Positions 25,636-34,689 of a stretch of 64,000 nt of DNA are shown here, in pieces. The stretch's first letter is position 1, and every line of letters starts with the position of its first letter. The notes below the pieces were generated by a model. It saw nothing but the letters and a program-made list of their open reading frames with translations. It searched no databases and was not told the DNA's origin. The translations under genes were made by a program, and so were the position numbers. The DNA lies in NCBI GenBank assembly GCA_002069725.1, contig MWBW01000005.1, positions 1 to 64,000 on the forward strand. Direction: 5' to 3'. This DNA comes from Firmicutes bacterium ADurb.Bin248. GTDB taxonomy: Bacteria > Bacillota > Clostridia > Christensenellales > CAG-138.

Positions 25636-27648
25636 ATGAAAAAGCAGAAGAATATCCGCGTTTCTCTGGGCCTGAAAACGGCGCTCGGCATATTGTTCAT
25701 CGCGGCTGTGCTCAGCGGCGTGGCGGTTGTGTTCGGCTACCAGACCTATAAGACGGCGCTCGAGGAGCAATTGATCGGCACGGCCTACAACCTTGCGCAG
25801 ACCATCGCCTCCGAGGTGGACGCGGATTCCATAGACCGGTATCTCGCCGGCGGCGTTGCGGACGAGGCGTATTTTGAAACGCGCGAACACCTGCTCAACA
25901 TCCAGCAAAGCAACGACATCGTCTACGCCGTGGTGGTGAAGCCCACGGAGGAAGGCTTCTATTACATTTACGATACCGATCAGAGCGACGAGGCGTTCCA
26001 ACTGGGCGATTTTCAGGCGTTTTATCCGGGGGATTTCCTTGACAACAAGGCGAATTTCCTCGCGGGCAATCCCATAGCGCCCATCGTGACCAACTACGAA
26101 TTCGGCTGGCTCGTTTCCGCGCTGGTGCCCGTCGTCGACGACGGCGGCGCAATGCGCGGCTATGTGGACGTGGATCTTTCCATGAACGGGATCAAGGCCA
26201 TGGAGCAGGACTTTCTCACCAAGCTCGCCGCGATTTTGATCGGCCTGACGCTGCTTTTAGCCGCGGGGCTCCTTTTCGCGACGCACAGGATCATGGTCGT
26301 CCCCATCAACCGCCTCGCCGCGGCGACGGGCGACTTCGTGCGGCGGCGCGAGCGGGAGGACGGCCCGCGCGGCGTGCTGGAGCTTCCGGGTCTCGATACC
26401 AAGGATGAGCTCGGCCATCTTTACCGTTCCATCCGGCGCATGGAACAGGATATTTACGCCTACATAGACGACCTCACCGCCGTCACCGCCGAAAAGGAGC
26501 GCATCGGCGCGGAGCTCGACGTCGCCAGGAACATACAGGCGAGCATGCTGCCCTGCATCTTCCCGCCCTTTCCGGAGAGGCCCGAGCTCGACATCTACGC
26601 CTCCATGGCGCCCGCCAAGGAGGTCGGAGGCGATTTTTACGACTTCTTCCTCATCGACGACGACCGCCTCGCCATCGTCATGGCGGACGTGTCCGGCAAG
26701 GGCGTTCCCGCCGCGCTGTTCATGGTGATCGCAAAGACCCTGATCAAAAACAGCGTCCAGGCGGGCCTTTCCCCCAAGGCGGTGCTGCGCAGGGTCAACG
26801 GCCAGCTTTGCGAAAACAACGATGCGCAGATGTTCGTAACCGTATGGCTCGGCATACTCGATATCTCCACGGGCAGGCTCACCTGCGCCAACGCCGGGCA
26901 CGAGTACCCCGCGATCAGGCGCGCGGGCGGCGATTTCGAGCTGATCAGGGATAAGCACGACTTCGTGCTGGGCGGCATGGAGAGCGCGCGCTACGGCGAA
27001 TACGAGCTTTTTCTCGCCCCCGGCGACAGGCTTTTCCTCTATACCGACGGCGTGACCGAGGCGACCGACGCCCATAACGGGCTTTACGGAGCGGCCCGCA
27101 TGCTATCGGCGCTCAACCGCGGCAAGGACGGCGGCTGCGAGGCGCTTTTGCGCCGGGTCAAGGAGGATATCGACGCGTTCGCGGGCAGCGCGCCCCAGTT
27201 TGACGACATCACCATGCTTGGTCTCGAGCTTCGGGCGCAGCCCGGCCGGAGCATGAAAAAGCTCAGGCTCAAGCCCTCCGTGGAGGCCATCGGCGAGGCG
27301 ACCGCCTTCGCGGAGCGGGAGCTTGCGGCCGCCGGCGCCGCAGCGAAAACCGTCGCGCAGGTGAATGTCGCCGTCGACGAGATACTCTCCAACATCGCCC
27401 GCTACTCGGGCGCGACGGAGGTCACCGTGGGCGTTCTCGCGCAGGGCGGAGCCGTCACGCTTCGCTTTGCCGACAACGGGCGGCGCTACGACCCCACGCA
27501 AAAGGCCGCCCCCGACATCCGCCTTCCCGCCGGGGAGCGGGATGCGGGGGGACTGGGCATCTTCATGGTGAAAAAGACCATGGACGGCATGGCGTACGAG
27601 TACAGGGACGGCCTGAACATATTGACGCTCACAAAAAACCTCGGATAA
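25636..27648 (+). CDS. Membrane SpoIIE-type Ser phosphatase with HAMP and C-terminal RsbW-like domain
   Basis: A 670-residue signalling protein. It has one helix at about 14-34, an outer sensor domain to about 190, a second helix at about 195-218, HAMP to about 280 and a PP2C/SpoIIE domain at about 300-535 (AKEVGGDFYDFF, IVMADVSGKGVPAALFM, LFLYTDGVTEA, FDDITMLGL). The C-terminal GHKL domain has a canonical N-box DEILSNIARYS and a G1 box RFADNGRRYDP. Phosphatase and kinase-like domains in one chain could set the phosphorylation state of the STAS protein encoded upstream according to an external signal. ATG 25636 has GGGAGG upstream. Confidence 0.92.
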   Translation: MKKQKNIRVSLGLKTALGILFIAAVLSGVAVVFGYQTYKTALEEQLIGTAYNLAQTIASEVDADSIDRYLAGGVADEAYFETREHLLNIQQSNDIVYAVVVKPTEEGFYYIYDTDQSDEAFQLGDFQAFYPGDFLDNKANFLAGNPIAPIVTNYEFGWLVSALVPVVDDGGAMRGYVDVDLSMNGIKAMEQDFLTKLAAILIGLTLLLAAGLLFATHRIMVVPINRLAAATGDFVRRREREDGPRGVLELPGLDTKDELGHLYRSIRRMEQDIYAYIDDLTAVTAEKERIGAELDVARNIQASMLPCIFPPFPERPELDIYASMAPAKEVGGDFYDFFLIDDDRLAIVMADVSGKGVPAALFMVIAKTLIKNSVQAGLSPKAVLRRVNGQLCENNDAQMFVTVWLGILDISTGRLTCANAGHEYPAIRRAGGDFELIRDKHDFVLGGMESARYGEYELFLAPGDRLFLYTDGVTEATDAHNGLYGAARMLSALNRGKDGGCEALLRRVKEDIDAFAGSAPQFDDITMLGLELRAQPGRSMKKLRLKPSVEAIGEATAFAERELAAAGAAAKTVAQVNVAVDEILSNIARYSGATEVTVGVLAQGGAVTLRFADNGRRYDPTQKAAPDIRLPAGERDAGGLGIFMVKKTMDGMAYEYRDGLNILTLTKNLG

Positions 27649-27703
27649 AAAAAGCATCAGATTGCGGTTCCCCGCGGCTCGCAGGGGGAAGAAAGGGATT
27701 GCC

Positions 27704-30700
27704 ATGAGAGACAGAAGCAGGAGGATAGGCGCGCTCGTTCTGGCGGCGCTTGTTCTAAGCGGCATTTTAAGCGGCTGCGGCGCGGCGGGCGGAGCAAAGG
27801 AAGCTCCCGCTTCCCCGCGCCCGAGCGTGGAAACGGCGCGCATCGGCGTGATGGTGGGCTCCGCGACCGAGCCGTTGGCCGAGGAGCTTTACCCGAACGC
27901 GCAGATCCAAAGGTTCAACAACTTTGTGGACAGCGCCGCGGCGCTCGAAGCGGGCAAGCTCGACTATGCCATGATGAGCTATTCAAACGCCCTGCGCTTC
28001 GTGCAAAGCAACAAGGATATGGAGATCGCCTCGGATTTTCTCACCGACGACGAGATGTGCCTGGGCGTCGCCAAAACGAATCCCGAGCTTTATGAAAAGG
28101 TCGCGGCGGAGGTCGACAGGCTCCTCGCGGACGGTTCCGTGGACGAGATGATCGCGCGCTGGATCAGGCCCGACGCAAGCCCTTACCCGAGCGTGGAATT
28201 GCCCATGCTCGCCGGCGCGCCTGCGGTGAAGGTGGCCATCGTTTCCTCCCGCGAGCCCACGAGCTTCCTTTTGAACGGGCAATACGCGGGGCTCGACGTG
28301 GAGTTGATCTGCACGGCGCTCTTCAATTTGGGCTACCGCCCGGAATTTCTCGACATGGAGTTTGCCGCGGTGCCGGCCGCCATAGAAAGCGGCAAGGCGG
28401 ATATGACGCTCGGCATGTACAACACCCCCGAGCGCGCCGAAAAAATACTGTTTACCGCGCCCTATTTCCCCAACCCGCAGGTGCTTCTCGCCATGAAAGA
28501 GGGAGGTTCGGCCGCCGGCGCGGGCGAGGGCCGCCCGGATGTGGAAACCGCGCGCATCAGCGTGATGGTGGGCTCCACCAACGAGCAGTACGCCGAAACC
28601 CATTTCCCGAACGCGGAGCTGCAGAGGTTCAACAACTATGTGGACAGCACCGCCGCGCTCGCGGCCGGCAAGGTCGACTACAGCATGATGGACTACATCA
28701 GCGCGCTTCGCTTCGCGAGATACGACGCAAGGCTGGAGATCGTATCGGGCTTTCTGACCGACGAGAAGATGTGCCTGGGCGTCGCCAAAGCCAACCCGGA
28801 GCTTTTTGAGAAGGTCGCCGCGGAGCTTGACCGGCTCATAGAGGACGGCACCATGGCGGATATGCTCGCGCGCTGGATCAGGCCCGACGGAAGCGGCTAC
28901 GAGCCCAAAGAGGCGCCCGTTCTGGACGGCGCGCCCGTCGTCAAAGTGGCGCTCGTCTCCTCGCGCGAGCCGCAGGTGTTTGTGGTGAACGGAGAATACG
29001 CGGGGCTCGACATAGAGCTGATCGACACCGTGCTCTACAACCTCGGCTACCGCGCCGAATATCTCGACATGGAGTTCGCCGCCATACCCGCCGCCATAGA
29101 AAGCGGCAAGGCGGACATGACGCTTGGCATGTACTCCACCCCCGAGCGCGCCGAAAAGATCCTTTTTACCACGCCCTACTTATCGAATCCGCAGGTGCTC
29201 CTTGCCATGAAAAAGGGCGGCGGAGCCGTTGAGGTAAGCGAGGGCCGCCCCGCGGTCGAAACCTCGCGCATCAGCGTGATGGTGGGCGCCACCAACGAGC
29301 AGTACGCCGAGACGCATTTTCCGGACGCGGACGTGCAGCGCTTCAACAATTATGTGGACAGCACCGCCGCGCTCCTGGCGGGGAAGCTCGACTACAGCAT
29401 GATGGATTACGTCAGCGCCCTTCGCTTTATCAAATACAACGGGGAACTGGAGATCGCCTCGGATTTTCTGACCGACGAGAGGATGTGCCTCGGCGTGGGC
29501 AAGGATTACCCCGAGCTTTATGAAAAGGTCTCCGCGGAGCTCGACAGGCTCATCGCAAACGGCACCGTGGAGGATATGCTCGCGCGCTGGATCAAGCCCG
29601 ACGGCAGCGACTACGAGCCCAAAGAGGTGCCCGTTCTGGAAGGCGCGCCCGTGGTCAAAGTGGCGATCGCCTCCTCGCGCGAGCCGCAGGATTTCGTGCT
29701 CAACGGAGAATACGCGGGGCTCGACGTGGAGCTGATCGGCACCGTGCTCTACAACCTCGGCTACCGCCCCGAGTTCCTCGATATGGAGTTTGCCGCCGTG
29801 TCCGCCGCCATAGAAAGCGGCAGGGCACAGATGACGCTGGGCATGTACTACACCGCCGAACGCGCCGAAAAGATTCTTTTTACCAATCCCTTCTTTTCAA
29901 ATCCGCAGGTGCTTATCGCCCGCAAGACGAACGTCGAGGCGGGCCTCGAATACAACGCGCTCGCCGAGCTCAGCGGCAAGCCCGTCGCCGCGCTGACGGG
30001 CACGATATTCGATCAGATCGTTCTTGGCGTGATTCCCGAGGCGCAGCTCCTGTACTTCAACAGCAGCGCCGACGAGCTGGCCGCGCTCAAAAACGGCAAG
30101 GTGGACGGCGTGCCGTTCGACGAGCCGGTGGCGCGGCTGGCGGTCGCGATCAACCCGGAGCTCGGCATACTGCCGGAGCTTGTGGCCGAGGACCATTACG
30201 GCATATCGCTCGTGAAGGACAGCCCGTTCACGGCGCAGGTGAACGCCGCGCTCGCCGCGATGCGGCAGGACGGCACCATGCAGGCCATGGTCGATAAATG
30301 GATGGGCGCGGACGACGCCTTAAAAACGCTGCCCGAGCTTGAAAACGCCGGTGAAAACGGCGTGCTCCGCGTGGTCTGCTACACGGGGACCGAGCCCATG
30401 TGCTACATGAAAGACGGGGAGATCGTCGGCTACGACGTGGAGCTGATCCTGCGCGTCGCCCAGACGCTCGGCATGAAAGCGGAGTTCATCTCCGCGGAGT
30501 TCGGTTCCATGATCCCGATGCTCCAAAGCGGCAAAGCCGACCTCGCGGCGGGCTGCATGTCCATCACGGACGAGCGCAAGCAGCAGGTGGATATGAGCGA
30601 CGCCTATTACGACGGCGGCGTCTACATCGTGGTGCGTAAGGCGTCGGCAGCCTCGGCGGGCGTTGAGAAGGAGAGCTTCTTCACGGGCATCGCGGCAAGC

Positions 30701-31384
30701 TTCGAGCGCACGTTCCTCACCGAAAACCGCTGGGAGCTGGTGGTCGAAGGGCTCGGGGTCACGGTGCTGCTGGCGGTCTGTTCGGGCGCGCTGGGCACAG
30801 TGGCGGGCTTTGGCATATGCATGCTCCGGCGCGGGAGAAGCCGCGCTGGGCATCGGAAATCCGCGGTCTTCATCCGCGTCATACAGGGCACGCCCATCGT
30901 GGTGCTCCTGATGATACTCTACTACATCATCTTCGGCAAGGTGGATGTCGCCGCCGTGCTCGTGGCCATACTGGGCTTTTCCCTCAACTTCGGCGCGTAT
31001 GTGTCCGAAATGATGCGCGCGGGCATCGAGGCCGTGGACAAGGGCCAGATCGAGGCCGCGCGCGCGCTCGGCTTCACCAAAGCGCGGACCTTCTGGAAGA
31101 TCACCTTCCCGCAGGCGGCGCGGCACTTCCTGCCTGTGTATAAGGGCGAGTTCATCTCCATGGTGAAGATGACCTCCGTGGTGGGCTACATCGCCATCCA
31201 GGATTTGACCAAGGTGTCCGACATCATCAGAAGCCGTACGCTCGAGGCGTTTTTCCCGCTGCTCGCCACGGCGTTTATGTATTTCCTCGTGGCGAACGTG
31301 CTTACGCTTCTGCTCTCGCGCGTCGAAATCAAACTCGATCCCAAGCGCCGCAAACGCGTTATGAAAGGAGTGGTGGTGCAATGA
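27704..31384 (+). CDS. Lipoprotein-permease fusion with four tandem amino-acid-binding modules
   Basis: A 1226-residue protein. A lipoprotein signal ends at Cys25 (GILSGC). Residues 42-755 are three tandem copies of 238 residues; each has a C-lobe of a family 3 solute-binding protein (RIGVMVGSATEPLAE to ARWIRPD) followed by an N-lobe (VKVAIVSSREPTSF to PQVLLAMK). A fourth, diverged C-lobe plus N-lobe follows to about residue 985. Residues about 1005-1220 are a HisM/GlnP-type permease with the EAA loop (IEAARALGFTKARTFWKI). The lobes are therefore in C-N-C-N order from the start. It imports an amino acid or similar solute with the ATPase encoded downstream (ATGA overlap). ATG 27704 is chosen because the lipoprotein signal starts there. 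Confidence 0.9.
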   Translation: MRDRSRRIGALVLAALVLSGILSGCGAAGGAKEAPASPRPSVETARIGVMVGSATEPLAEELYPNAQIQRFNNFVDSAAALEAGKLDYAMMSYSNALRFVQSNKDMEIASDFLTDDEMCLGVAKTNPELYEKVAAEVDRLLADGSVDEMIARWIRPDASPYPSVELPMLAGAPAVKVAIVSSREPTSFLLNGQYAGLDVELICTALFNLGYRPEFLDMEFAAVPAAIESGKADMTLGMYNTPERAEKILFTAPYFPNPQVLLAMKEGGSAAGAGEGRPDVETARISVMVGSTNEQYAETHFPNAELQRFNNYVDSTAALAAGKVDYSMMDYISALRFARYDARLEIVSGFLTDEKMCLGVAKANPELFEKVAAELDRLIEDGTMADMLARWIRPDGSGYEPKEAPVLDGAPVVKVALVSSREPQVFVVNGEYAGLDIELIDTVLYNLGYRAEYLDMEFAAIPAAIESGKADMTLGMYSTPERAEKILFTTPYLSNPQVLLAMKKGGGAVEVSEGRPAVETSRISVMVGATNEQYAETHFPDADVQRFNNYVDSTAALLAGKLDYSMMDYVSALRFIKYNGELEIASDFLTDERMCLGVGKDYPELYEKVSAELDRLIANGTVEDMLARWIKPDGSDYEPKEVPVLEGAPVVKVAIASSREPQDFVLNGEYAGLDVELIGTVLYNLGYRPEFLDMEFAAVSAAIESGRAQMTLGMYYTAERAEKILFTNPFFSNPQVLIARKTNVEAGLEYNALAELSGKPVAALTGTIFDQIVLGVIPEAQLLYFNSSADELAALKNGKVDGVPFDEPVARLAVAINPELGILPELVAEDHYGISLVKDSPFTAQVNAALAAMRQDGTMQAMVDKWMGADDALKTLPELENAGENGVLRVVCYTGTEPMCYMKDGEIVGYDVELILRVAQTLGMKAEFISAEFGSMIPMLQSGKADLAAGCMSITDERKQQVDMSDAYYDGGVYIVVRKASAASAGVEKESFFTGIAASFERTFLTENRWELVVEGLGVTVLLAVCSGALGTVAGFGICMLRRGRSRAGHRKSAVFIRVIQGTPIVVLLMILYYIIFGKVDVAAVLVAILGFSLNFGAYVSEMMRAGIEAVDKGQIEAARALGFTKARTFWKITFPQAARHFLPVYKGEFISMVKMTSVVGYIAIQDLTKVSDIIRSRTLEAFFPLLATAFMYFLVANVLTLLLSRVEIKLDPKRRKRVMKGVVVQ
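27827..29968 (+). repeat. Three tandem 714-bp coding repeats
   Basis: Units start at 27827, 28541 and 29255, exactly 714 bases apart, and encode the binding-lobe pairs of the lipoprotein-permease. DNA identity is visibly high, especially between units 2 and 3 (for example, the stretches after CTCGACATGGAGTT). Long identical runs make the array prone to gain or loss of units and to misassembly. Confidence 0.9.
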
Positions 31385-32460
31385 TCTCCATCAAGCATTT
31401 GAAAAAGGAATACGCCGGCGTGACGCCGCTGAGCGACGTCAGCGTCGAGGTCGAAAAAGGGGAAGTCATTTCCGTCATAGGCCCCTCGGGCACGGGAAAG
31501 TCCACGCTCCTGCGCTGTCTGAACCTGCTTGAAACGCCCACCGCGGGCGAGATCTGGGTGAAAGGGGAAAACATCACCGCCAAGGGCGCGGATATCTCCG
31601 CCGTGCGCCGCAGGATGGGCATGGTGTTCCAGTCCTTCAACCTGTTCTCCCACCTGACGGTCATCGAAAACATCACGCTCGCCCCCGTGGACCTGCTCAA
31701 GCTATCGCGGCAGGAAGCGTATGACGAGGGCATGCGCCTGCTCGAGACAGTGGGCCTCGCGGAAAAGGCGTTCAACTACCCCGACGAGCTTTCCGGCGGG
31801 CAGAAGCAGCGCGTGGCCATCGCCCGCGCGCTGGCCATGCGGCCGGAGATCATACTCTTCGACGAGCCGACCAGCGCGCTCGACCCGACGATGGTCGGCG
31901 AAGTGCTCTCGGTCATCCGCGCCCTCGCCCGCGAGGGGCTCACGATGATGATCGTCACCCACGAAATGAAGTTCGCGCGCGACGTATCCACCCGCGTGCT
32001 CTACATGGATATGGGCGGCATCTACGAGGACGGCTCCCCCGAGCAGATTTTCGACCGCCCGCAGCGCGAGCGCACGCGCGCGTTCGTCCGCCGCCTCAAG
32101 ACGCTTGAAAAGCAGATCGCCTCGCCCACCTTCGACTTCATCGAGATGTGCACGGCCATCGAGGAGTTCGGCAGGAAGCAGCTGCTCGCGCAGCGGCAGA
32201 TCAACAACCTGCAGCTCGCGTTCGAGGAGCTGTGCGTGCAGACGCTTTTGAAGTGGGGCACGCCGGTGTTCCCCATGCGCTTTACGGCCTCGGTTTCGGA
32301 GCTCGACGGCGCGTGCGAGGCCGTGGTTTCCTACGGCGGCCCCGAATACAACCCGTTCGCAACGCAGGCGGACGATCTTTCAATCAAGCTCGTAAGCCGG
32401 TTTTTCAAGGGCCACCGCTACAGCGCGCAGGATGGGAACAGCATCGCGCTGGCGCTGTAA
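31381..32460 (+). CDS. Polar amino-acid ABC transporter ATPase with degenerate RsbW-like tail
   Basis: A 359-residue protein. Residues 1-240 are a GlnQ/HisP-type ATPase: Walker A GPSGTGKST (34-42), signature [15 protein letters not shown] near 138, Walker B IILFDEPTSALDP near 160. The extra 115 residues are not part of the family. They align by eye with the GHKL domain on the MATE protein (LAFEELCVQTLL against VVEELCAAILED, and SYGGPEYNPFA against RDNSFEFNPFA), but the N-box Asn and G1 Asp are both lost. This tail could be a docking site for the STAS protein instead of a kinase. Start overlaps the permease stop (ATGA). Confidence 0.88.
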   Translation: MISIKHLKKEYAGVTPLSDVSVEVEKGEVISVIGPSGTGKSTLLRCLNLLETPTAGEIWVKGENITAKGADISAVRRRMGMVFQSFNLFSHLTVIENITLAPVDLLKLSRQEAYDEGMRLLETVGLAEKAFNYPDELSGGQKQRVAIARALAMRPEIILFDEPTSALDPTMVGEVLSVIRALAREGLTMMIVTHEMKFARDVSTRVLYMDMGGIYEDGSPEQIFDRPQRERTRAFVRRLKTLEKQIASPTFDFIEMCTAIEEFGRKQLLAQRQINNLQLAFEELCVQTLLKWGTPVFPMRFTASVSELDGACEAVVSYGGPEYNPFATQADDLSIKLVSRFFKGHRYSAQDGNSIALAL

Positions 32461-32592
32461 AGGGGAGCGCGGGCTTCGCCGCGGCAACGGGGCGCCTTCG
32501 CCGACCTGGTCCGGAGGCTGCCCTGACCGGTAAAACGGGAAAGCCCGCGCCGCATGCGCCCGAACCCGTTCGGTGGCAACGCTTTTCCTCCC

Positions 32593-32621
32593 TTGAGTTC
32601 CCCGCCCGCCGGTGGTACCAT
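32593..32621 (+). promoter_or_regulatory. Probable promoter of the etf/lactate dehydrogenase operon
   Basis: TTGAGT (32593-32598), 17-base spacer, TACCAT (32616-32621). It lies in the 266-base gap before etfB, about 105 bases from its ATG. The gap shows no other clear feature. Confidence 0.45.
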
Positions 32622-32726
32622 GACTGTATCAAGCGAATCGGAGCGGCTTATGATGACACTTCGCGGATCCTCCGCGACGGTTTTACGGGTCAGGCGCGCG
32701 CTCATCGGGAGCGGGGCGGGCAAAGC

Positions 32727-33503
32727 ATGAGGATAATCGTCTGCGTCAAGCAGGTCCCTCTGAACAACGACGTGCGGGTCGATCCCGAGACCGGCGTGCT
32801 GCTGCGCTCCTCGGCGAGCGCCAAGCTGAACCCCTACGATCTTTTCGCGCTTGAAGCGGCGCTTCGCCTGAAAACGCCGGGGGACACCGTGGCCGCGCTG
32901 ACCATGGGCCCGCCCGCCGCGCGCGAAGCGCTGCTCGAGTGCGTTTTTATGGGCGCGGACTCGGGCGTGCTCGTGACGGACCGCGCGTTCGCGGGCAGCG
33001 ACGTGCTCGCCACGGGATACGCGCTTTCCCAGGCGATCGCCCCGCTCGCGCCCGGTCTGATCCTGTGCGGACGGCAGACCACGGACGGGGACACCGCGCA
33101 GGTGGGCGCGGAGCTTTCGGAATTCCTCGGTATCCCCTGCGCCGCGAACGTGTCGACGATCCTCGGCCGGGAGGCCGGCGGCATCCGCGTGCTCTGCAGC
33201 CTCGGGGATTTCGAGCAGGAGCTGTTCCTGCGCTTCCCCTGCCTGATCGCGGTAGAAAAGGATATCCATACGCCGCGCCTGCCCTCGTTCAAGCGGCGGC
33301 GCGCGATCACGGAACCCGACATCGCGGTACTGACGCTCGCGGATCTCGCGGACAAAGACGCCGCGCACTACGGGCTTTCCGGCTCGCCCACGCAGGTGGA
33401 GCGCACGTTCGCGCCCGCGCGCGAGGTGAAAAGCGTGCGTTTTGGCGAGGGGGACGGAGCGGAGGGCATATTCGTGATGCTGACGGAGAACAAGTTCATC
33501 TGA
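32727..33503 (+). CDS. etfB: Electron transfer flavoprotein beta subunit, LctB-like
   Basis: A 258-residue EtfB. MRIIVCVKQVPLNND at the N-terminus and NPYDLFALEAALRLK near residue 35 are signatures; GRQTTDGDTAQVG follows near residue 113. With EtfA it carries FAD and moves electrons. The gene order EtfB, EtfA, FAD-linked 2-hydroxyacid dehydrogenase is that of the lctBCD lactate dehydrogenase set described in Acetobacterium woodii, which oxidises lactate with NAD+ at the cost of reduced ferredoxin (electron confurcation). ATG 32727 is chosen since it begins the conserved fold; the ribosome site GGGGCGGG is weak. Confidence 0.9.
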   Translation: MRIIVCVKQVPLNNDVRVDPETGVLLRSSASAKLNPYDLFALEAALRLKTPGDTVAALTMGPPAAREALLECVFMGADSGVLVTDRAFAGSDVLATGYALSQAIAPLAPGLILCGRQTTDGDTAQVGAELSEFLGIPCAANVSTILGREAGGIRVLCSLGDFEQELFLRFPCLIAVEKDIHTPRLPSFKRRRAITEPDIAVLTLADLADKDAAHYGLSGSPTQVERTFAPAREVKSVRFGEGDGAEGIFVMLTENKFI

Positions 33504-33504
33504 T

Positions 33505-34689
33505 ATGGCAAGGTTGGAGATCGATCAGCTAAAGGCCAGGGAGTTCGGCGCGCGGCGCCTGATCGCGCTGTGCCCGTTCCATGCGCTCGAGGAAACGGAA
33601 GAAGGCGCGATCGCCCTCAACGCGGCCTGCAGGATGTGCGGCCTGTGCGTGAAGAACGGGAACGGCGCCGCCCTGCTCGTCGAGGATCAGGCGCCCGAAG
33701 CGGACGATGAGGCGTGGCGCGGAATCGCCGTGTTCGCGCAGGTCGTGTGCGGCAAGCTGCATCCCGTGGCGCTCGAGCTTCTGGGCGAAGCACGCCGCCT
33801 CGCGGATAAATCGGGGCAGCAGGTCTATTCGCTCGTCATCGGCGACGGGCTGGAGGATGCCGTAGCGAGGCTCCGCTTCGCGGGCGCGGATGAAATCCAT
33901 GTATACGAGGGCCCCGCGTTCCGGGATTTCCTCGTGGAGCGCTACGCCGCCGCCTTCGCGGACTTCATCGGGAGCGTCCGTCCGGACAGCGTGCTCGCGG
34001 GTTCCACGAACCTGGGGCGCGTGCTCGCGCCGCGCGTGGCCGCGCGCCTGAAAACGGGGCTTACGGCGGACTGCACCATGCTCGACATGCGCGAAAACGG
34101 CCGGCTCATCCAGATCCGGCCCGCTTTCGGCGGCAACGTCATGGCGCAGATCGTCACCAAAAGCGCGCGCCCGCAGTTCTGCACCGTGCGCTTTAGGATT
34201 TTTTCCGCGCTGGAGAGCGCGTATCCCCCGGCGCGGGTCGTTTACAGGGATATTTCCGCCCTGGAGCTCGAAGCGCGCGCCGAGAGCGTCGCCGTCCGCC
34301 CGCGCGGTGTTGCGGACGATCTTTCGCAGGCGGACGCGGTCGTCGCCGTGGGGCGCGGCGTGCTTCGCGCCGACATGCCCCTCGTCGAGGCGTTCGCCCG
34401 GCGGCTCGGGGCCTCGCTCGGCTGCACGCGCCCGCTCGTGGAGGAGAAACGCTTCGACGCGCGCCGCCAGATCGGCCTTTCCGGCCGCACGGTGCGCCCG
34501 CGCCTGATCATCGCGCTGGGCGTCTCCGGCTCGGTTCAGTTCGCGGCGGGCATGCAGGGCAGCGAGCGCATCGTCGCGATCAACACGGACGAAAACGCGC
34601 CCATATTCGGCATCGCGCACGTTTCGGTCGTCGGGGATTACCGGCGCGTGCTGCCGGAGCTTCTCAGGCGCATGGAGGAGAGGGTATGA
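33505..34689 (+). CDS. etfA: Electron transfer flavoprotein alpha subunit with N-terminal FeS motif, LctC-like
   Basis: A 394-residue EtfA. An N-terminal extension has Cys23, Cys42, Cys45 and Cys48 (CRMCGLCVK), enough to hold one 4Fe-4S cluster, as in the LctC type. The FAD-binding C-terminus is clear (RQIGLSGRTVRPRLIIALG, SGSVQFAAGM, IVAINTDENAPIF). It starts one base after the EtfB stop and has no good ribosome site, so translation is probably coupled. The cluster would be the entry point for ferredoxin electrons in a confurcating complex. Confidence 0.9.
   Translation: MARLEIDQLKAREFGARRLIALCPFHALEETEEGAIALNAACRMCGLCVKNGNGAALLVEDQAPEADDEAWRGIAVFAQVVCGKLHPVALELLGEARRLADKSGQQVYSLVIGDGLEDAVARLRFAGADEIHVYEGPAFRDFLVERYAAAFADFIGSVRPDSVLAGSTNLGRVLAPRVAARLKTGLTADCTMLDMRENGRLIQIRPAFGGNVMAQIVTKSARPQFCTVRFRIFSALESAYPPARVVYRDISALELEARAESVAVRPRGVADDLSQADAVVAVGRGVLRADMPLVEAFARRLGASLGCTRPLVEEKRFDARRQIGLSGRTVRPRLIIALGVSGSVQFAAGMQGSERIVAINTDENAPIFGIAHVSVVGDYRRVLPELLRRMEERV

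Noticed and set aside
27827-29968. Tandem 714-bp repeats as a purely artificial assembly duplication
   Set aside because: Units differ at many positions in a gene-like manner and keep the frame; copy number still needs long reads.
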